The notes: generated by a model from the sequence alone, not told the origin. A stretch of 64,000 nucleotides of DNA from Micromonospora sp. PLK6-60 (GCF_019890675.1 NZ_JAIOAA010000004.1:124001-188000); one strand, 5' to 3'; numbered from the stretch's first letter, positions 25,121 through 33,789 are shown. A program made the numbers and translations.

Positions 25121-25537
25121 TCATCGGGTCGTGGCGGGCCTGGTGCGGGCCGCCTCGGCGGCGAGGGTGGCCCGCAGGGTGGTTTCCACAAGCGCGGTGA
25201 CGTCCTCGGAGGTGAGCCCGGCGGACCGGGCCCGCCGCAGCCAGGCCACCAGCTCCGCGCGCAGCTCGCCCTGGTCGGCCAGGGGCGGGCCGCCGAGGGT
25301 ACGGCGGACGAACGTGCCCACCCCGGGGCGGCCCTCCACCAGGCCCTCGATCTCCAGCTCCCGGTACGCCTTGAGCACCGTGTTGGGGTTGATGGCCAGC
25401 GACTGCGCCACGTCGCGGACCTTCGGCAACTGGTCACCGGGGTTCAGCAGGCCCACCCGGAGGGCCTGCTTGACCTGCTGGATCAGCTGCACGTACGTGT
25501 TCACCTTGGACCGTCCGTCGAGCACGAACTCGATCAC
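25121..25537 (-). CDS. GntR-family regulator, YtrA subfamily
   Basis: 138 residues from GTG at 25537. The winged helix occupies residues 10-80: VQLIQQVKQALRVGLLNPGDQLPKVRD, then LAINPNTVLKAYRELEIEGLVE as the recognition part. The effector end is only about 55 residues long, which is the YtrA subfamily, usually repressing an adjacent ABC transporter. An inverted repeat directly upstream (25554-25579) is its probable operator. The stop codon overlaps the upstream of the two ATPase start codons. Confidence 0.92.
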   Translation of the reverse strand: MIEFVLDGRSKVNTYVQLIQQVKQALRVGLLNPGDQLPKVRDVAQSLAINPNTVLKAYRELEIEGLVEGRPGVGTFVRRTLGGPPLADQGELRAELVAWLRRARSAGLTSEDVTALVETTLRATLAAEAARTRPATTR

Positions 25538-25553
25538 ACAGCACCCGCCCTTC

Positions 25554-25579
25554 TATTGTCCTACGACAGTAGGACTATA
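25554..25579 (-). promoter_or_regulatory. Inverted-repeat operator of the GntR-ABC operon
   Basis: TATTGTCCTAC (25554-25564) and GTAGGACTATA (25569-25579) pair over 10 of 11 bases with a four-base spacer. It lies 17 bases before the GntR start codon and is A+T-rich against its surroundings. The position and symmetry fit autorepression by a YtrA-type dimer. It probably overlaps the operon promoter. Confidence 0.7.
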
Positions 25580-25706
25580 AGACAGGAAGGCGGTCCATGG
25601 CGTCCCCTTCGGGCATCGAACTTCTCAGCGGCGGCGCCGGTGTCCCGGAGCTGGCGCGCCGCGGCGGTCGGCGTCGGGGCGTACTGCTGGAGGTGCCTGC
25701 GCGCGA

Positions 25707-25743
25707 GCCCACCTCCCGGCCGGGTGGGGGCCGGGAGGTGGGC
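25707..25743 (-). terminator. Terminator hairpin of the delta-60 lipoprotein gene
   Basis: A perfect 15-base stem (25707-25721 with 25729-25743) and a 7-base loop, located 13 bases beyond the stop codon of the minus-strand gene. It is very GC-rich and has no T-run. Confidence 0.78.
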
Positions 25744-25756
25744 CCGCGCGGGTCGC

Positions 25757-27289
25757 TCAGCCCAGCCCGACGACCGTCGGCGTCCGCTCGCAGCACGCCG
25801 GCAGCGGACCCTTGGCCAGTCCGTACCGGGCCACCAGGAAGGCGGCGTCGCTGAGCGAGGCGTCGCCGGTCACCCCGGAGATCACCAGCCGCTTGCCGAA
25901 CTGGAGCGCGACGGCGCTGGCGGCGGAGATCTGACCGACCCGGGTGATGGTCAGGCCGTGGTCACCGAACCGGTCGTCCAGGTCGCCGTTGGGCAGATAG
26001 CCGGCGAGCGCGATGTTCGGCCACGCCTGGCCGACGGCGATGATCCGCCCATCCGGGCGCAGCAGCACGCCGGTGGCCGCGGCGGTGCCCTCGAACGCGG
26101 TGCGCACCATGCCGGTACCGCCGCCGAACGTCGGGTCGAGGGCGCCGTCCGGGCGGAACCGCATCAGGCCGAACTGGAACGGCGGATGGTCGGTCCCGGT
26201 GACGCCCACGGCGACGATGCGGCCGGCGCGGTCCACGGCGAGGTCGTGCAGGCCGTTGATGTTCGCGTCGGGAAAGGCCGCCAGGGTGGTGCCCTGGTTG
26301 CCGAAGCTCCGGTCGAGCTGCCCGTTCGGGGTGAGCCGGGCCAGCCCGAAGTAGGTCACCCCCTGGTTCTCGGCGGTGCCGCCGAGCACGATCCGCCCCT
26401 TCGGCTGCAGGGCCAGGGCGAGGCCGGCGGCGTCACCGCCCGGCATCGGCACGATCACGGATCCGCCGGTGCCGAAGCCGGGGTCCAGCCTGCCGTTGGG
26501 CAGGAAGCGGGCGGCGGCGAAGCCGGGATTGCCCTGGGCGTCGGTCGCGCCGCCGGCCACCAGGATCCGGCCGTCGGGGAGTACGACGACGTCGCTGGCG
26601 CCGGCGCTGCGCTGCGGTCCGATCGGCGCGACCACCACGCCGCCGGTGCCGAAGCCCGGGTCCAGCCTGCCGTCGGGCAGGTAGCGAGCCACCGCGAAGC
26701 CGGACTGGTTCGGCTGCCCGAGCCCGGCGGTGCCCACCACGACCAGCCGGCCCTTCGGTGCCACCGCGACCGCCTGGGCGCCACTGCCGCCCTCCGCAAG
26801 CGGCGTGACCACCTGCCCCCTCGTGCCGAACCGGGTGTCCACCGTGCCGTCGCAGCGGTATTTGACCAGGACGAAGTCGGAGCCGGCCCGGCGGCCACCG
26901 CCGACGGTGACGATCGACCCGTCCTTGAGGACCACCAGGTTGTTGGCCTCGCGCGGGTGCCCGGCGACCCGGGTGACGGTCACGCCGCGGGTGCCGAAGG
27001 TCGGGTCCAGCCGGCCGGCCGCCCCGCCCCGCGCCAGCGGCGACCGGTCGTAGGGTTCGGCCTCGGTGCGCGGCGCGTCGCCGGGTTGGACCGGGAACCG
27101 GCGTGCCTCCAGCAGGGCGCGCAGGTCCGCCGGTGCGGCGGGCTCGGCGGTGCGGGCCAGCTCGACCGGCCGGGCCTCGGCGAGGGCCGGCGAGCCGGTG
27201 GGTTGGGTGCAGCCGGCGCTGATCGCCACCATGGCGAGCAGCACCGCACCGGCTGAGCCACGCCGGAGCGCGCCGGGTCGACAGGACAT
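25757..27289 (-). CDS. Delta-60 repeat lipoprotein
   Basis: 510 residues from ATG at 27289; GTG codons at 27292 and 27301 are alternatives, and GAGAGG lies about 13 bases upstream of the ATG. The signal peptide ends in the lipobox SAGC with Cys27 lipidated. The rest is a series of repeats of about 55 residues. Seven copies of the delta-60 signature are visible (RLDPTFGTRG, TVDTRFGTRG, RLDPGFGTGG twice, QLDRSFGNQG, ALDPTFGGGT, DLDDRFGDHG), each followed by hydrophobic strands such as GRILVAGG. The repeats should fold as a beta-propeller on the cell surface. Function unknown; such proteins may bind sugars or peptides. Single gene, followed by a strong hairpin. Confidence 0.85.
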   Translation of the reverse strand: MSCRPGALRRGSAGAVLLAMVAISAGCTQPTGSPALAEARPVELARTAEPAAPADLRALLEARRFPVQPGDAPRTEAEPYDRSPLARGGAAGRLDPTFGTRGVTVTRVAGHPREANNLVVLKDGSIVTVGGGRRAGSDFVLVKYRCDGTVDTRFGTRGQVVTPLAEGGSGAQAVAVAPKGRLVVVGTAGLGQPNQSGFAVARYLPDGRLDPGFGTGGVVVAPIGPQRSAGASDVVVLPDGRILVAGGATDAQGNPGFAAARFLPNGRLDPGFGTGGSVIVPMPGGDAAGLALALQPKGRIVLGGTAENQGVTYFGLARLTPNGQLDRSFGNQGTTLAAFPDANINGLHDLAVDRAGRIVAVGVTGTDHPPFQFGLMRFRPDGALDPTFGGGTGMVRTAFEGTAAATGVLLRPDGRIIAVGQAWPNIALAGYLPNGDLDDRFGDHGLTITRVGQISAASAVALQFGKRLVISGVTGDASLSDAAFLVARYGLAKGPLPACCERTPTVVGLG

Positions 27290-27395
27290 CACAGTGACCA
27301 CACCTCTCGGGAAAGGGACCTGAGAGGCATGGAACCGGAATAAAAGTTACAAAACGGGAGGTTCTCGCCGGATCACTCGCTTGAGTCGACCGGCG

Positions 27396-28667
27396 TCACC
27401 CGAAGGCCGCGTCGAGAATGTCCAGGCCGCGTCCCAGCTCGTCGTCGGAGATGACCAGCGGTGGCAGGAAACGCAGCACGTTGCCGTAGGTGCCGCAGGT
27501 CAGGGTGAGCAGACCGGCGGCGTGGCAGGCCGCCGAGATCGCCGCCGTGGCGGTCGGGTCCGGGGTCAGCGTGCCCGGCCGCACGATCTCCACGGCGAGC
27601 ATCGCGCCCCGGCCGCGTACCTCGGCGACGCGCGGGTCGCGGCCGGCGATCGCGCACAGCCGCTCGCCCAGCACCGCCCCGATCCGCCGGGCCGCCGCGG
27701 CCAGGTCCAGCTCGTGCATGGTCTCGATCGAGGCCAGCGCCGCGGCGCAGGCGATCGGGTTGCCCCCGTACGTGCCGCCGAGCCCGCCGACGTGCACCGC
27801 GTCCATCAGCTCCGCCCGCCCGGTGACCGCCGCCAGCGGCAACCCGCCCGCGATGCCCTTGGCCAGGGTGATCAGATCCGGCTCGACCCCCTCGTGCTGG
27901 CAGGCGAACCAGTCCCCGGTCCGGCAGAAGCCGGTCTGGATCTCGTCGGCGACGAAGACCACCCCGGCCGCCGTCGCCCACTCCCGCAACGCCGGCAGGA
28001 ACCCCGCCGCGGGTACGACGAACCCGCCCTCGCCCTGGATCGGCTCGATCAGCAGGGCGGCCACGTTCTCCGCGCCGACCTGCTTCTCGATCAGCTCGAT
28101 CGCCCGCGCCGCGGCGGTCGCCCCGTCGAGCCCGCCGTCCCGCAGCGGGTACGACATCGGCACCCGGTAGATCTCCCCGGCGAACGGCCCGAACCGGTGC
28201 TTGTACGGCATGTTCTTCGCGGTCAACGCCATGGTCAGATTGGTCCGGCCGTGGTACGCGTGGTCGAAGACCACCACGGCCGGCCGTCCGGTGGCGTGCC
28301 GGGCGATCTTCACCGCGTTCTCCACCGCCTCGGCGCCGGAGTTGAACAACGCCGAGCGCTTCTCGAACCCGCCCGGGGTGAGCGCGTTGAGCTGCTCGCA
28401 GACCGCCACGTACGACTCGTACGGGGCCACCATGAAGCAGGTGTGGGTGAAGCGTTCCACCTGCTCGCGGACCGCCGCGACCACCCTCGGCGCGGAGTTG
28501 CCCACGTTGGTCACCGCGATGCCGGCGGCGAAGTCGATCCACTCCCGCCCGTCGACGTCGGTGATCGTGCCGCCACCGGCCCGGTCGACGTACGCGCCGA
28601 CGACGCTGCCCACGCCCCGGGCCACGGCGGAGCCGCGCCGCTTGTGCAGTTCTTCGCTGGAGGCCAC
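27396..28667 (-). CDS. gabT: 4-aminobutyrate aminotransferase
   Basis: 423 residues from GTG at 28667. Class III PLP aminotransferase: NSGAEAVENAVKIAR for the phosphate, LIEPIQGEGGFVVP, VVFVADEIQTGFCRTG with the Asp that contacts the cofactor nitrogen, and the Schiff-base lysine in TLAKGIAGGLPLAAV. The EPIQGEGG and DEIQTGF forms are those of GabT. It converts GABA and 2-oxoglutarate to succinate semialdehyde and glutamate. It lies 3 bases downstream of the aminobutyraldehyde dehydrogenase gene, so the pair carries out two consecutive steps of putrescine breakdown. Confidence 0.92.
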   Translation of the reverse strand: MASSEELHKRRGSAVARGVGSVVGAYVDRAGGGTITDVDGREWIDFAAGIAVTNVGNSAPRVVAAVREQVERFTHTCFMVAPYESYVAVCEQLNALTPGGFEKRSALFNSGAEAVENAVKIARHATGRPAVVVFDHAYHGRTNLTMALTAKNMPYKHRFGPFAGEIYRVPMSYPLRDGGLDGATAAARAIELIEKQVGAENVAALLIEPIQGEGGFVVPAAGFLPALREWATAAGVVFVADEIQTGFCRTGDWFACQHEGVEPDLITLAKGIAGGLPLAAVTGRAELMDAVHVGGLGGTYGGNPIACAAALASIETMHELDLAAAARRIGAVLGERLCAIAGRDPRVAEVRGRGAMLAVEIVRPGTLTPDPTATAAISAACHAAGLLTLTCGTYGNVLRFLPPLVISDDELGRGLDILDAAFG

Positions 28668-28670
28668 GGG

Positions 28671-30107
28671 TCAGCCCTCGATGTTGTGCATGACGTGCTT
28701 GATCCGGGTGTAGTCCTCCAGGCTGTAGACCGAGAGGTCCTTGCCGTGCCCGGAGTGCTTGAAACCGCCGTGCGGCATCTCGGAGACGAACGGGATGTGG
28801 GTGTTCACCCAGACGCAGCCGAAGTCCAGCCGGCGGGTCATCCGCATCGCCCGGCCGTGGTCGTTGGTCCACACCGAGGCGGACAGCCCGTAGTCGACGC
28901 CGTTGGCCCAGCGCACCGCCTCGTCCTCGTCGGAGAAGCGCTGCACGGTGATGACCGGCCCGAACACCTCCTGCTGGATGATGTCGTCGGCCTGCCGCAC
29001 CCCGGAGACCACGGTCGGGGAATAGAAATAGCCGCGCTCGCCCTGCCGGGAGCCCCCGGTCTGCACGCTCGCGTGGTCGGGCAGGCCGTCGACGAAGCCG
29101 CTGACCCGGGCCAACTGGTTGGCGTTGTTCAGCGGGCCGTAGAGCACGTCGGCGTCGTCCGGCGCGCCGGTCTTCGTGTTGCGGGCCTGCTCGGCCAGCG
29201 CCGCGACGAAGTCGTCGTGGATGCCGGGGCCGGCCAGCACCCGGGTGGCGGCGGTGCAGTCCTGACCGGCGTTGAAGTAACCGCCGACCGCGATCGCCTC
29301 GGCCGCCGCCGCCACGTCCGCGTCGTCGAAGATCACCACCGGGGCCTTGCCGCCCAGTTCGAGGTGGGTGCGCTTGAGGTCGGGCGCGGCGGCCGAGGCC
29401 ACCTCCATGCCCGCCCGGGTCGAACCGGTGATCGACACCAGCTGGGGGGTCGGGTGCGCGACGAGGGCACGGCCGGTGTCCCGGTCGCCGCAGACCACGT
29501 TGAACACGCCCGGCGGGAAGAACTCGGCGGCGATCTCGGCCAGCAGCAGCGTCGACACCGGCGTGGTGTCGGACGGCTTGAGCACCACCGTGTTGCCGGC
29601 CGCCAGCGCCGGGGCGATCTTCCAGACCGCCATCATCAGCGGGTAGTTCCAGGGCGTCACCTGCGCGCAGACCCCGATCGGCTCGCGCCGCACGTACGAG
29701 GTGTGGCCGGCCATGTACTCGCCGGCGGAGCGCCCCTCCAGCAGGCGTGCCGCGCCGGCGAAGAAGCGGAACTGGTCCACCGCCGGGGGCAGCTCCTCCT
29801 CGGCGGTGAGCTGGCGGGGCTTGCCCGTGTTGCGGACCTCCGCGTCGACCAGTTCCGCCGCCCGGGCCTCGACCGCGTCGGCGAGCTTGAGCATCGCCTT
29901 CTGCCGCTCGGCCGGGGTGGTGTCCCGCCAGCTCTCGAAGGCGGTGGCGGCGGCCGTCATGGCCGCGTCCACGTCCGCCCGGCCGGAGACGGGTGCCTGG
30001 GCGAAGACCTCGCCGGTGCACGGGTCGATCAGATCGGCGTAGCCGCCGTCCACCGGATCGACGTACTCGCCGTTGACGAAGTTGCGCAGCTGCTGCTGGT
30101 CGCTCAT
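28671..30107 (-). CDS. prr: Gamma-aminobutyraldehyde dehydrogenase
   Basis: 478 residues from ATG at 30107. ALDH fold with AQVTPWNYPLMMAVWKIAPA, the general base Glu in THLELGGKAPVVIF and the catalytic cysteine in GGYFNAGQDCTAATR. The GQDCTAA form and the overall length are typical of PatD/Prr enzymes. They oxidise 4-aminobutanal, the product of putrescine transamination or oxidation, to GABA. It leads the operon with gabT. The promoter must lie in the 144-base gap shared with the divergent aldehyde dehydrogenase gene. Confidence 0.88.
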   Translation of the reverse strand: MSDQQQLRNFVNGEYVDPVDGGYADLIDPCTGEVFAQAPVSGRADVDAAMTAAATAFESWRDTTPAERQKAMLKLADAVEARAAELVDAEVRNTGKPRQLTAEEELPPAVDQFRFFAGAARLLEGRSAGEYMAGHTSYVRREPIGVCAQVTPWNYPLMMAVWKIAPALAAGNTVVLKPSDTTPVSTLLLAEIAAEFFPPGVFNVVCGDRDTGRALVAHPTPQLVSITGSTRAGMEVASAAAPDLKRTHLELGGKAPVVIFDDADVAAAAEAIAVGGYFNAGQDCTAATRVLAGPGIHDDFVAALAEQARNTKTGAPDDADVLYGPLNNANQLARVSGFVDGLPDHASVQTGGSRQGERGYFYSPTVVSGVRQADDIIQQEVFGPVITVQRFSDEDEAVRWANGVDYGLSASVWTNDHGRAMRMTRRLDFGCVWVNTHIPFVSEMPHGGFKHSGHGKDLSVYSLEDYTRIKHVMHNIEG

Positions 30108-30251
30108 GGGATCTTCTCCGAGGGGTGGCCGGGGGACGAGGTCAGCGGAGGTAATCGTAATCTGACTGCCATCTTGGCTACTGAATTCGCGGCAGACAAG
30201 GGCTTGGGCAACTGTTTCCGCGCGGGCCGCTCTGGTCTACGCTCCGGTTCT

Positions 30252-31691
30252 GTGGAGCCGACCGCAATCTTCGTCGCCGGCCGCCCCGCGCACGGCGCGG
30301 GCGAGCTGACCGTCACCCACCCCTACGACGGCCGGACGGTGGGGCGTACCACCCTGGCCACGCCCGACCAGGTCGAGGCCGCCGTCGCGGCGGCGGCCGG
30401 AGTGGCCGCGCGGGCCGCGGCCCTGCCCGCGCACGCCCGCGCCGCCGCCTTGGACCACGTCTCCCGCCGGCTCGCCGAGCGGGCCGACGAGGTCGCGGCG
30501 CTGATCACCGCCGAGAACGGCAAGCCGGTCAAGTGGGCGCGGGCCGAGGTGGGGCGGGCGGTGTCCACCTTCCGGTGGGCGGCCGAGGAGGCCCGGCGGT
30601 TCTCCGGCGACCTGCAACGCCTGGACACCGACCCGGCGGCCACCGGACGGATCGCGCTGATCCGGCGGGTGCCGCGCGGGCCGGTCCTCGGGATCGCGCC
30701 GTTCAACTTCCCGCTCAACCTGGTCGCCCACAAGGTCGCCCCGGCCATCGCCGTCGGCGCCCCGATCATCGTGAAGCCGGCCCCGGCCACCCCGCTGTCG
30801 GCGCTGCTGCTCGGCGAGCTGCTGGCCGAGACCGAACTGCCCGAGGGGATGTTCTCGGTGCTGCCGCTGCCCAACGAGCGGGCTGCCGAACTGGTCGCCG
30901 ACCCCCGGCTGCCGGTGGTGTCGTTCACCGGTTCCGGGCCGGTCGGCGCGGCCATCCGCCGGGCCGCCCCGGAGAAACACGTCACCCTCGAACTCGGCGG
31001 CAACGCCGCGGCGGTGATCTGCGAGGACTGGAACTCCGACGAGGACCTGACCTTCGCGGCGCACCGGATCGCCACCTTCTCCAACTACCAGGCCGGGCAG
31101 TCCTGCATCGCCGTGCAGCGGGTCTACGTGCACGAATGGCTCTACGACGGCTTCCTGCCCCGGCTGGTCGCGTCGGTGGCGGCGCTGCGCACCGGCGACC
31201 CCGCCGACCCGCTGACCGACGTCGGGCCGCTGGTCTCCGAGGACGCGGCGCGCCGGGTCGAGGCGTGGGTCGACGAGGCGGTCGCGGCCGGCGCCACCAT
31301 CGAGACCGGCGGACGCCGCGAGGGCGCCGGCTACCCGCCGACCGTGCTCACCGGGGTGCCCGCCGACGCCAAGGTGTGCCGCGAGGAGGTGTTCGGGCCG
31401 GTGCTGGTGGTCGCCCCGGTCGCGGACGACCGGGCCGCGTTCGCCGCCGTCAACGACTCGGCGTACGGGTTGCAGGCGGGCGTGTTCACGCACAATCTCC
31501 AGACCGCCTTCCGCGCCGCCCGGACGCTGGAGGTCGGCGGGGTGATCGTCGGGGACGTGCCGTCCTACCGGGCGGACCAGATGCCGTACGGCGGGGTGAA
31601 GGGGTCCGGCGTCGGTCGGGAGGGGCTGCGCAGCGCGATGGAGGACTACACCGAACCGCGGGTGACGGTGCTGACCGGGGTGGAGCTGTAG
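30252..31691 (+). CDS. NAD(P)-dependent aldehyde dehydrogenase
   Basis: 479 residues from GTG at 30252. The frame is open far upstream only as an antisense shadow of the gabT/prr genes. ALDH signatures: LGIAPFNFPLNLVAHKVAPA, general base in VTLELGGNAAAVIC and nucleophile in SNYQAGQSCIAVQR. The sequence resembles the group containing lactaldehyde and phosphonoacetaldehyde-type dehydrogenases rather than classical GabD. By position, divergent from prr-gabT, it could finish the route by oxidising succinate semialdehyde, but that assignment is inference. Confidence 0.87.
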   Translation: MEPTAIFVAGRPAHGAGELTVTHPYDGRTVGRTTLATPDQVEAAVAAAAGVAARAAALPAHARAAALDHVSRRLAERADEVAALITAENGKPVKWARAEVGRAVSTFRWAAEEARRFSGDLQRLDTDPAATGRIALIRRVPRGPVLGIAPFNFPLNLVAHKVAPAIAVGAPIIVKPAPATPLSALLLGELLAETELPEGMFSVLPLPNERAAELVADPRLPVVSFTGSGPVGAAIRRAAPEKHVTLELGGNAAAVICEDWNSDEDLTFAAHRIATFSNYQAGQSCIAVQRVYVHEWLYDGFLPRLVASVAALRTGDPADPLTDVGPLVSEDAARRVEAWVDEAVAAGATIETGGRREGAGYPPTVLTGVPADAKVCREEVFGPVLVVAPVADDRAAFAAVNDSAYGLQAGVFTHNLQTAFRAARTLEVGGVIVGDVPSYRADQMPYGGVKGSGVGREGLRSAMEDYTEPRVTVLTGVEL

Positions 31692-31695
31692 CCCG

Positions 31696-32928
31696 TCACC
31701 AGGTGCCGTCGTCGCGCACCCGGGCGGGGGCGTGGCCGAGCAGCAGGTTGGTGAGGGCGGTGTCGACGTCCGCGCCGATGAACCACTCGCCGGCCTGGTC
31801 GAGCGCGAAGATGCGCCCGTGCTCGTCGACGGCCAGGATGCTGTCCCGCCGTTCCCGGCCGACCGGGAACAACCGGGCGCCGAGCACCTGACCGAAGTCG
31901 GCGAGGGTGTCGGCGGTGTGCGCGGCCCAGGTCGGGTTGGTGTCCAACTGCCGGACGAAGACGTCCCGGCCGGGCCGACGCCGGAAGGTCAGAATCGCGG
32001 GGAAGTCGAGAAAGACGCGCTCGGCGGCGGGAAACGGCTCGTGGCTGTGGCTCCTGCCCACCACCTCGCAGGTCTCCGCCATCGCGCCCTCGGCCATCGC
32101 CCAGTTGAACTCGTTCTGGTCCCAACCGGCGTCGGCGAGCGCCTGGGCGACCTCTGGTGGAAAGCGGTCGGGATCCGGCACCTGGCGTGGCAAGGGTGGG
32201 GTTTCCACCAGGCGACCCAGCTCGCCCCATGGCAGAACCTCGAAGGCCACCAGCGCTCTCGTGCAGGACTCGCAGAGATCCCGCACCTCGCCCCCGTCGC
32301 GGTCGCCGGGCTCGCGGATCTGGAAGACCTGGAGCCGGCTGGCGGCGAACAGCGCCCGCGCCTCGCCGCCGGTCAACGGCGGCTCACCCGCGCTCGCGCG
32401 GCGGTGATCGTATTCGTGCAGCACGTCGGAGACCACGATCAGCTCGGCATGCCGGTCACCGCCGCGCACCAGATGGCCGGCGGGCACCCCGTCCAGGTAG
32501 CCGCGGACCAGGGGGTGGTGGTTCAGCTCGACGTCGCCCTTGGCGCCGTGTGCCACGTACGTCCGGCCGTCGACGGTGAGGTGCGCGGCCGTGCCGGGCG
32601 TCGGTAGCCGGCGGAGCTCGCGGAGCAGTTGGCTCGCCGGGTCGACGGTCCGCGGGGCGCGGTCGCCGGCCGGGCGGCTGCGCCGGTACATCCGCTCGAC
32701 CGCGGTGGCCGGCACCCGTGGCCAGGTGGTGACCTCGCCGGTCTCCTTGTCGACCACGGTGGTCGGCAGGTCCCCGGGCAGCGCGCCGACGTCACCGGAC
32801 ACGGTGGACCGGATGATGTAGCCGAGGTCGAACTCGTCGACGCTGGGCCGGCACTCGTAGCCCAGCCGCTGCGAGTCGCGGCGGGCCCACACCGTGGCGA
32901 GCTGCTCGGCCTGCTGGCGATCGATCAC
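31696..32928 (-). CDS. YwqJ-like deaminase fused to a SUKH-3 immunity domain
   Basis: 410 residues from GTG at 32928; an in-frame GTG at 32952 is possible and neither has a ribosome binding site. Residues 1-85 look like a small immunity-type domain (FDLGYIIRSTVSG, TTVVDKETGEVTTWP). Residues about 100-235 form a cytidine-deaminase-like fold of the YwqJ type: zinc ligand His160 and catalytic Glu162 in DRHAELIVVSD, and Cys219 and Cys222 in CESC. Residues about 256-403 match SUKH-3 (FVRQLDTNPTWAAHTADTLA, LFPVGRERRDSILAVDEHGR). SUKH proteins neutralise nucleic-acid-attacking toxins. The gene is divergent from the toxin cassette, so it may protect against that toxin or a rival's. No secretion signal is seen. 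Confidence 0.75.
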   Translation of the reverse strand: MIDRQQAEQLATVWARRDSQRLGYECRPSVDEFDLGYIIRSTVSGDVGALPGDLPTTVVDKETGEVTTWPRVPATAVERMYRRSRPAGDRAPRTVDPASQLLRELRRLPTPGTAAHLTVDGRTYVAHGAKGDVELNHHPLVRGYLDGVPAGHLVRGGDRHAELIVVSDVLHEYDHRRASAGEPPLTGGEARALFAASRLQVFQIREPGDRDGGEVRDLCESCTRALVAFEVLPWGELGRLVETPPLPRQVPDPDRFPPEVAQALADAGWDQNEFNWAMAEGAMAETCEVVGRSHSHEPFPAAERVFLDFPAILTFRRRPGRDVFVRQLDTNPTWAAHTADTLADFGQVLGARLFPVGRERRDSILAVDEHGRIFALDQAGEWFIGADVDTALTNLLLGHAPARVRDDGTW

Positions 32929-33009
32929 AGCGCTGAAACTACCGGACCCCACGGATTCGTGGCGCCCGGTATGGTTCCCCTGACTGAACGTGACCGGGGG
33001 AGGGTGACG

Positions 33010-33435
33010 TTGGCCGAAACTGTCGACCGGGACGCCAATCGCGCGCTCCGGCAGCGGTTCGACGAGGTGTACGGGCAGTACCAGCGCCTGCGGTCCGGTC
33101 TGGACGAACTGCGGGCCAAGCTGGCCGAGCTGCGGGTCACCGAACGCTCCGACGACGGGCAGGTGACCGCGACGGTGGGCGCGCGCGGCGAGCTGATCTC
33201 GGTCGAGCTCGCCCCGGCGGTTTTCCACGCCCGGGACGCCAAGGCGTTGAGCCGGAAGATCACCCTGACCGTGCACCGCGCGGCCTCGGCGGCGACCGCT
33301 GCCACCCAGGAACTGGTTACTGGCTACCTGCCCGAGGGCCAGGGGTCGGCGGAGTTCCTGCGCAGCGGGGATTTCGGGGCGCTGCTCGGCCGGGCGGACG
33401 CGGCGTTCCGGGACGAGGGCGGCGCCCGTGGCTGA
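33010..33435 (+). CDS. YbaB/EbfC-like protein of the toxin cassette
   Basis: 141 residues if TTG 33010 is used; GGGGGAGG lies 6 bases upstream of it. A GTG at 33004 is too close to that site and an ATG at 32971 has none. The protein starts with a coiled-coil helix ([26 protein letters not shown]), then has the YbaB fold landmarks [21 protein letters not shown]. YbaB-like proteins with this layout are regularly encoded just ahead of WXG100 and large toxin genes in actinobacteria. It overlaps the next gene by eight bases. A role as chaperone or DNA-binding regulator of the cassette is inferred. Confidence 0.75.
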   Translation: MAETVDRDANRALRQRFDEVYGQYQRLRSGLDELRAKLAELRVTERSDDGQVTATVGARGELISVELAPAVFHARDAKALSRKITLTVHRAASAATAATQELVTGYLPEGQGSAEFLRSGDFGALLGRADAAFRDEGGARG

Positions 33436-33772
33436 CGAGCAGCTCTGGCTCGATCCGGACCGGGCCCGCCGGGGCGCCGCCGACCTGCGGCTGGCCGGCG
33501 AGGCGGTCACCGCCCGGCGGCACGAGGTGGGCGACGCGATCGCCGCGGCGAGCGCCCGGCGGCCGTGGGGCCGCGACGACATCGGTGCCGCCTTCGACAA
33601 GAACTACCGGACGTACGAGGAGACGTTGCTGCGCGCCTGGGCGGGCGTGGGGCGGGCGATCCAGGAGTTGGGTGCCGACGTGACGACCTCGGTGCGGGCC
33701 ACCGTGGACACCGACCTCGGCAACGCCCGAAAGCTGGACGGGACCGTCCGCCGCCCCGACCACCGGCACTGA
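33428..33772 (+). CDS. WXG100-like protein (type VII secretion partner)
   Basis: 114 residues from GTG 33428. It is a predicted two-helix hairpin with the turn [17 protein letters not shown], a WG..D..G..F variant of the WXG motif common in actinobacterial cassettes, flanked by long amphipathic helices. Such proteins pair with, or target, large effectors to the ESX/type VII machine. It lies between the YbaB-like gene and the toxin gene, 17 bases from the toxin start. No secretion core genes are in the window. Confidence 0.78.
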   Translation: MADEQLWLDPDRARRGAADLRLAGEAVTARRHEVGDAIAAASARRPWGRDDIGAAFDKNYRTYEETLLRAWAGVGRAIQELGADVTTSVRATVDTDLGNARKLDGTVRRPDHRH

Positions 33773-33789
33773 GCCGCGGAGGACCAGGC

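Noticed and set aside
27381..30251. A plus-strand open frame of about 950 codons opposite gabT and prr, continuing into the aldehyde dehydrogenase at 30252
   Set aside because: It is the antisense shadow of two certain genes; its composition is Arg/Gly/Val-rich low complexity and it has no start signal. Only the part from 30252 is real.
31696..33600. Longer 634-codon version of the deaminase-SUKH gene
   Set aside because: The upstream part is antisense to the YbaB-like gene and has shadow composition; the family-like sequence starts at VIDRQQAEQ (32928).
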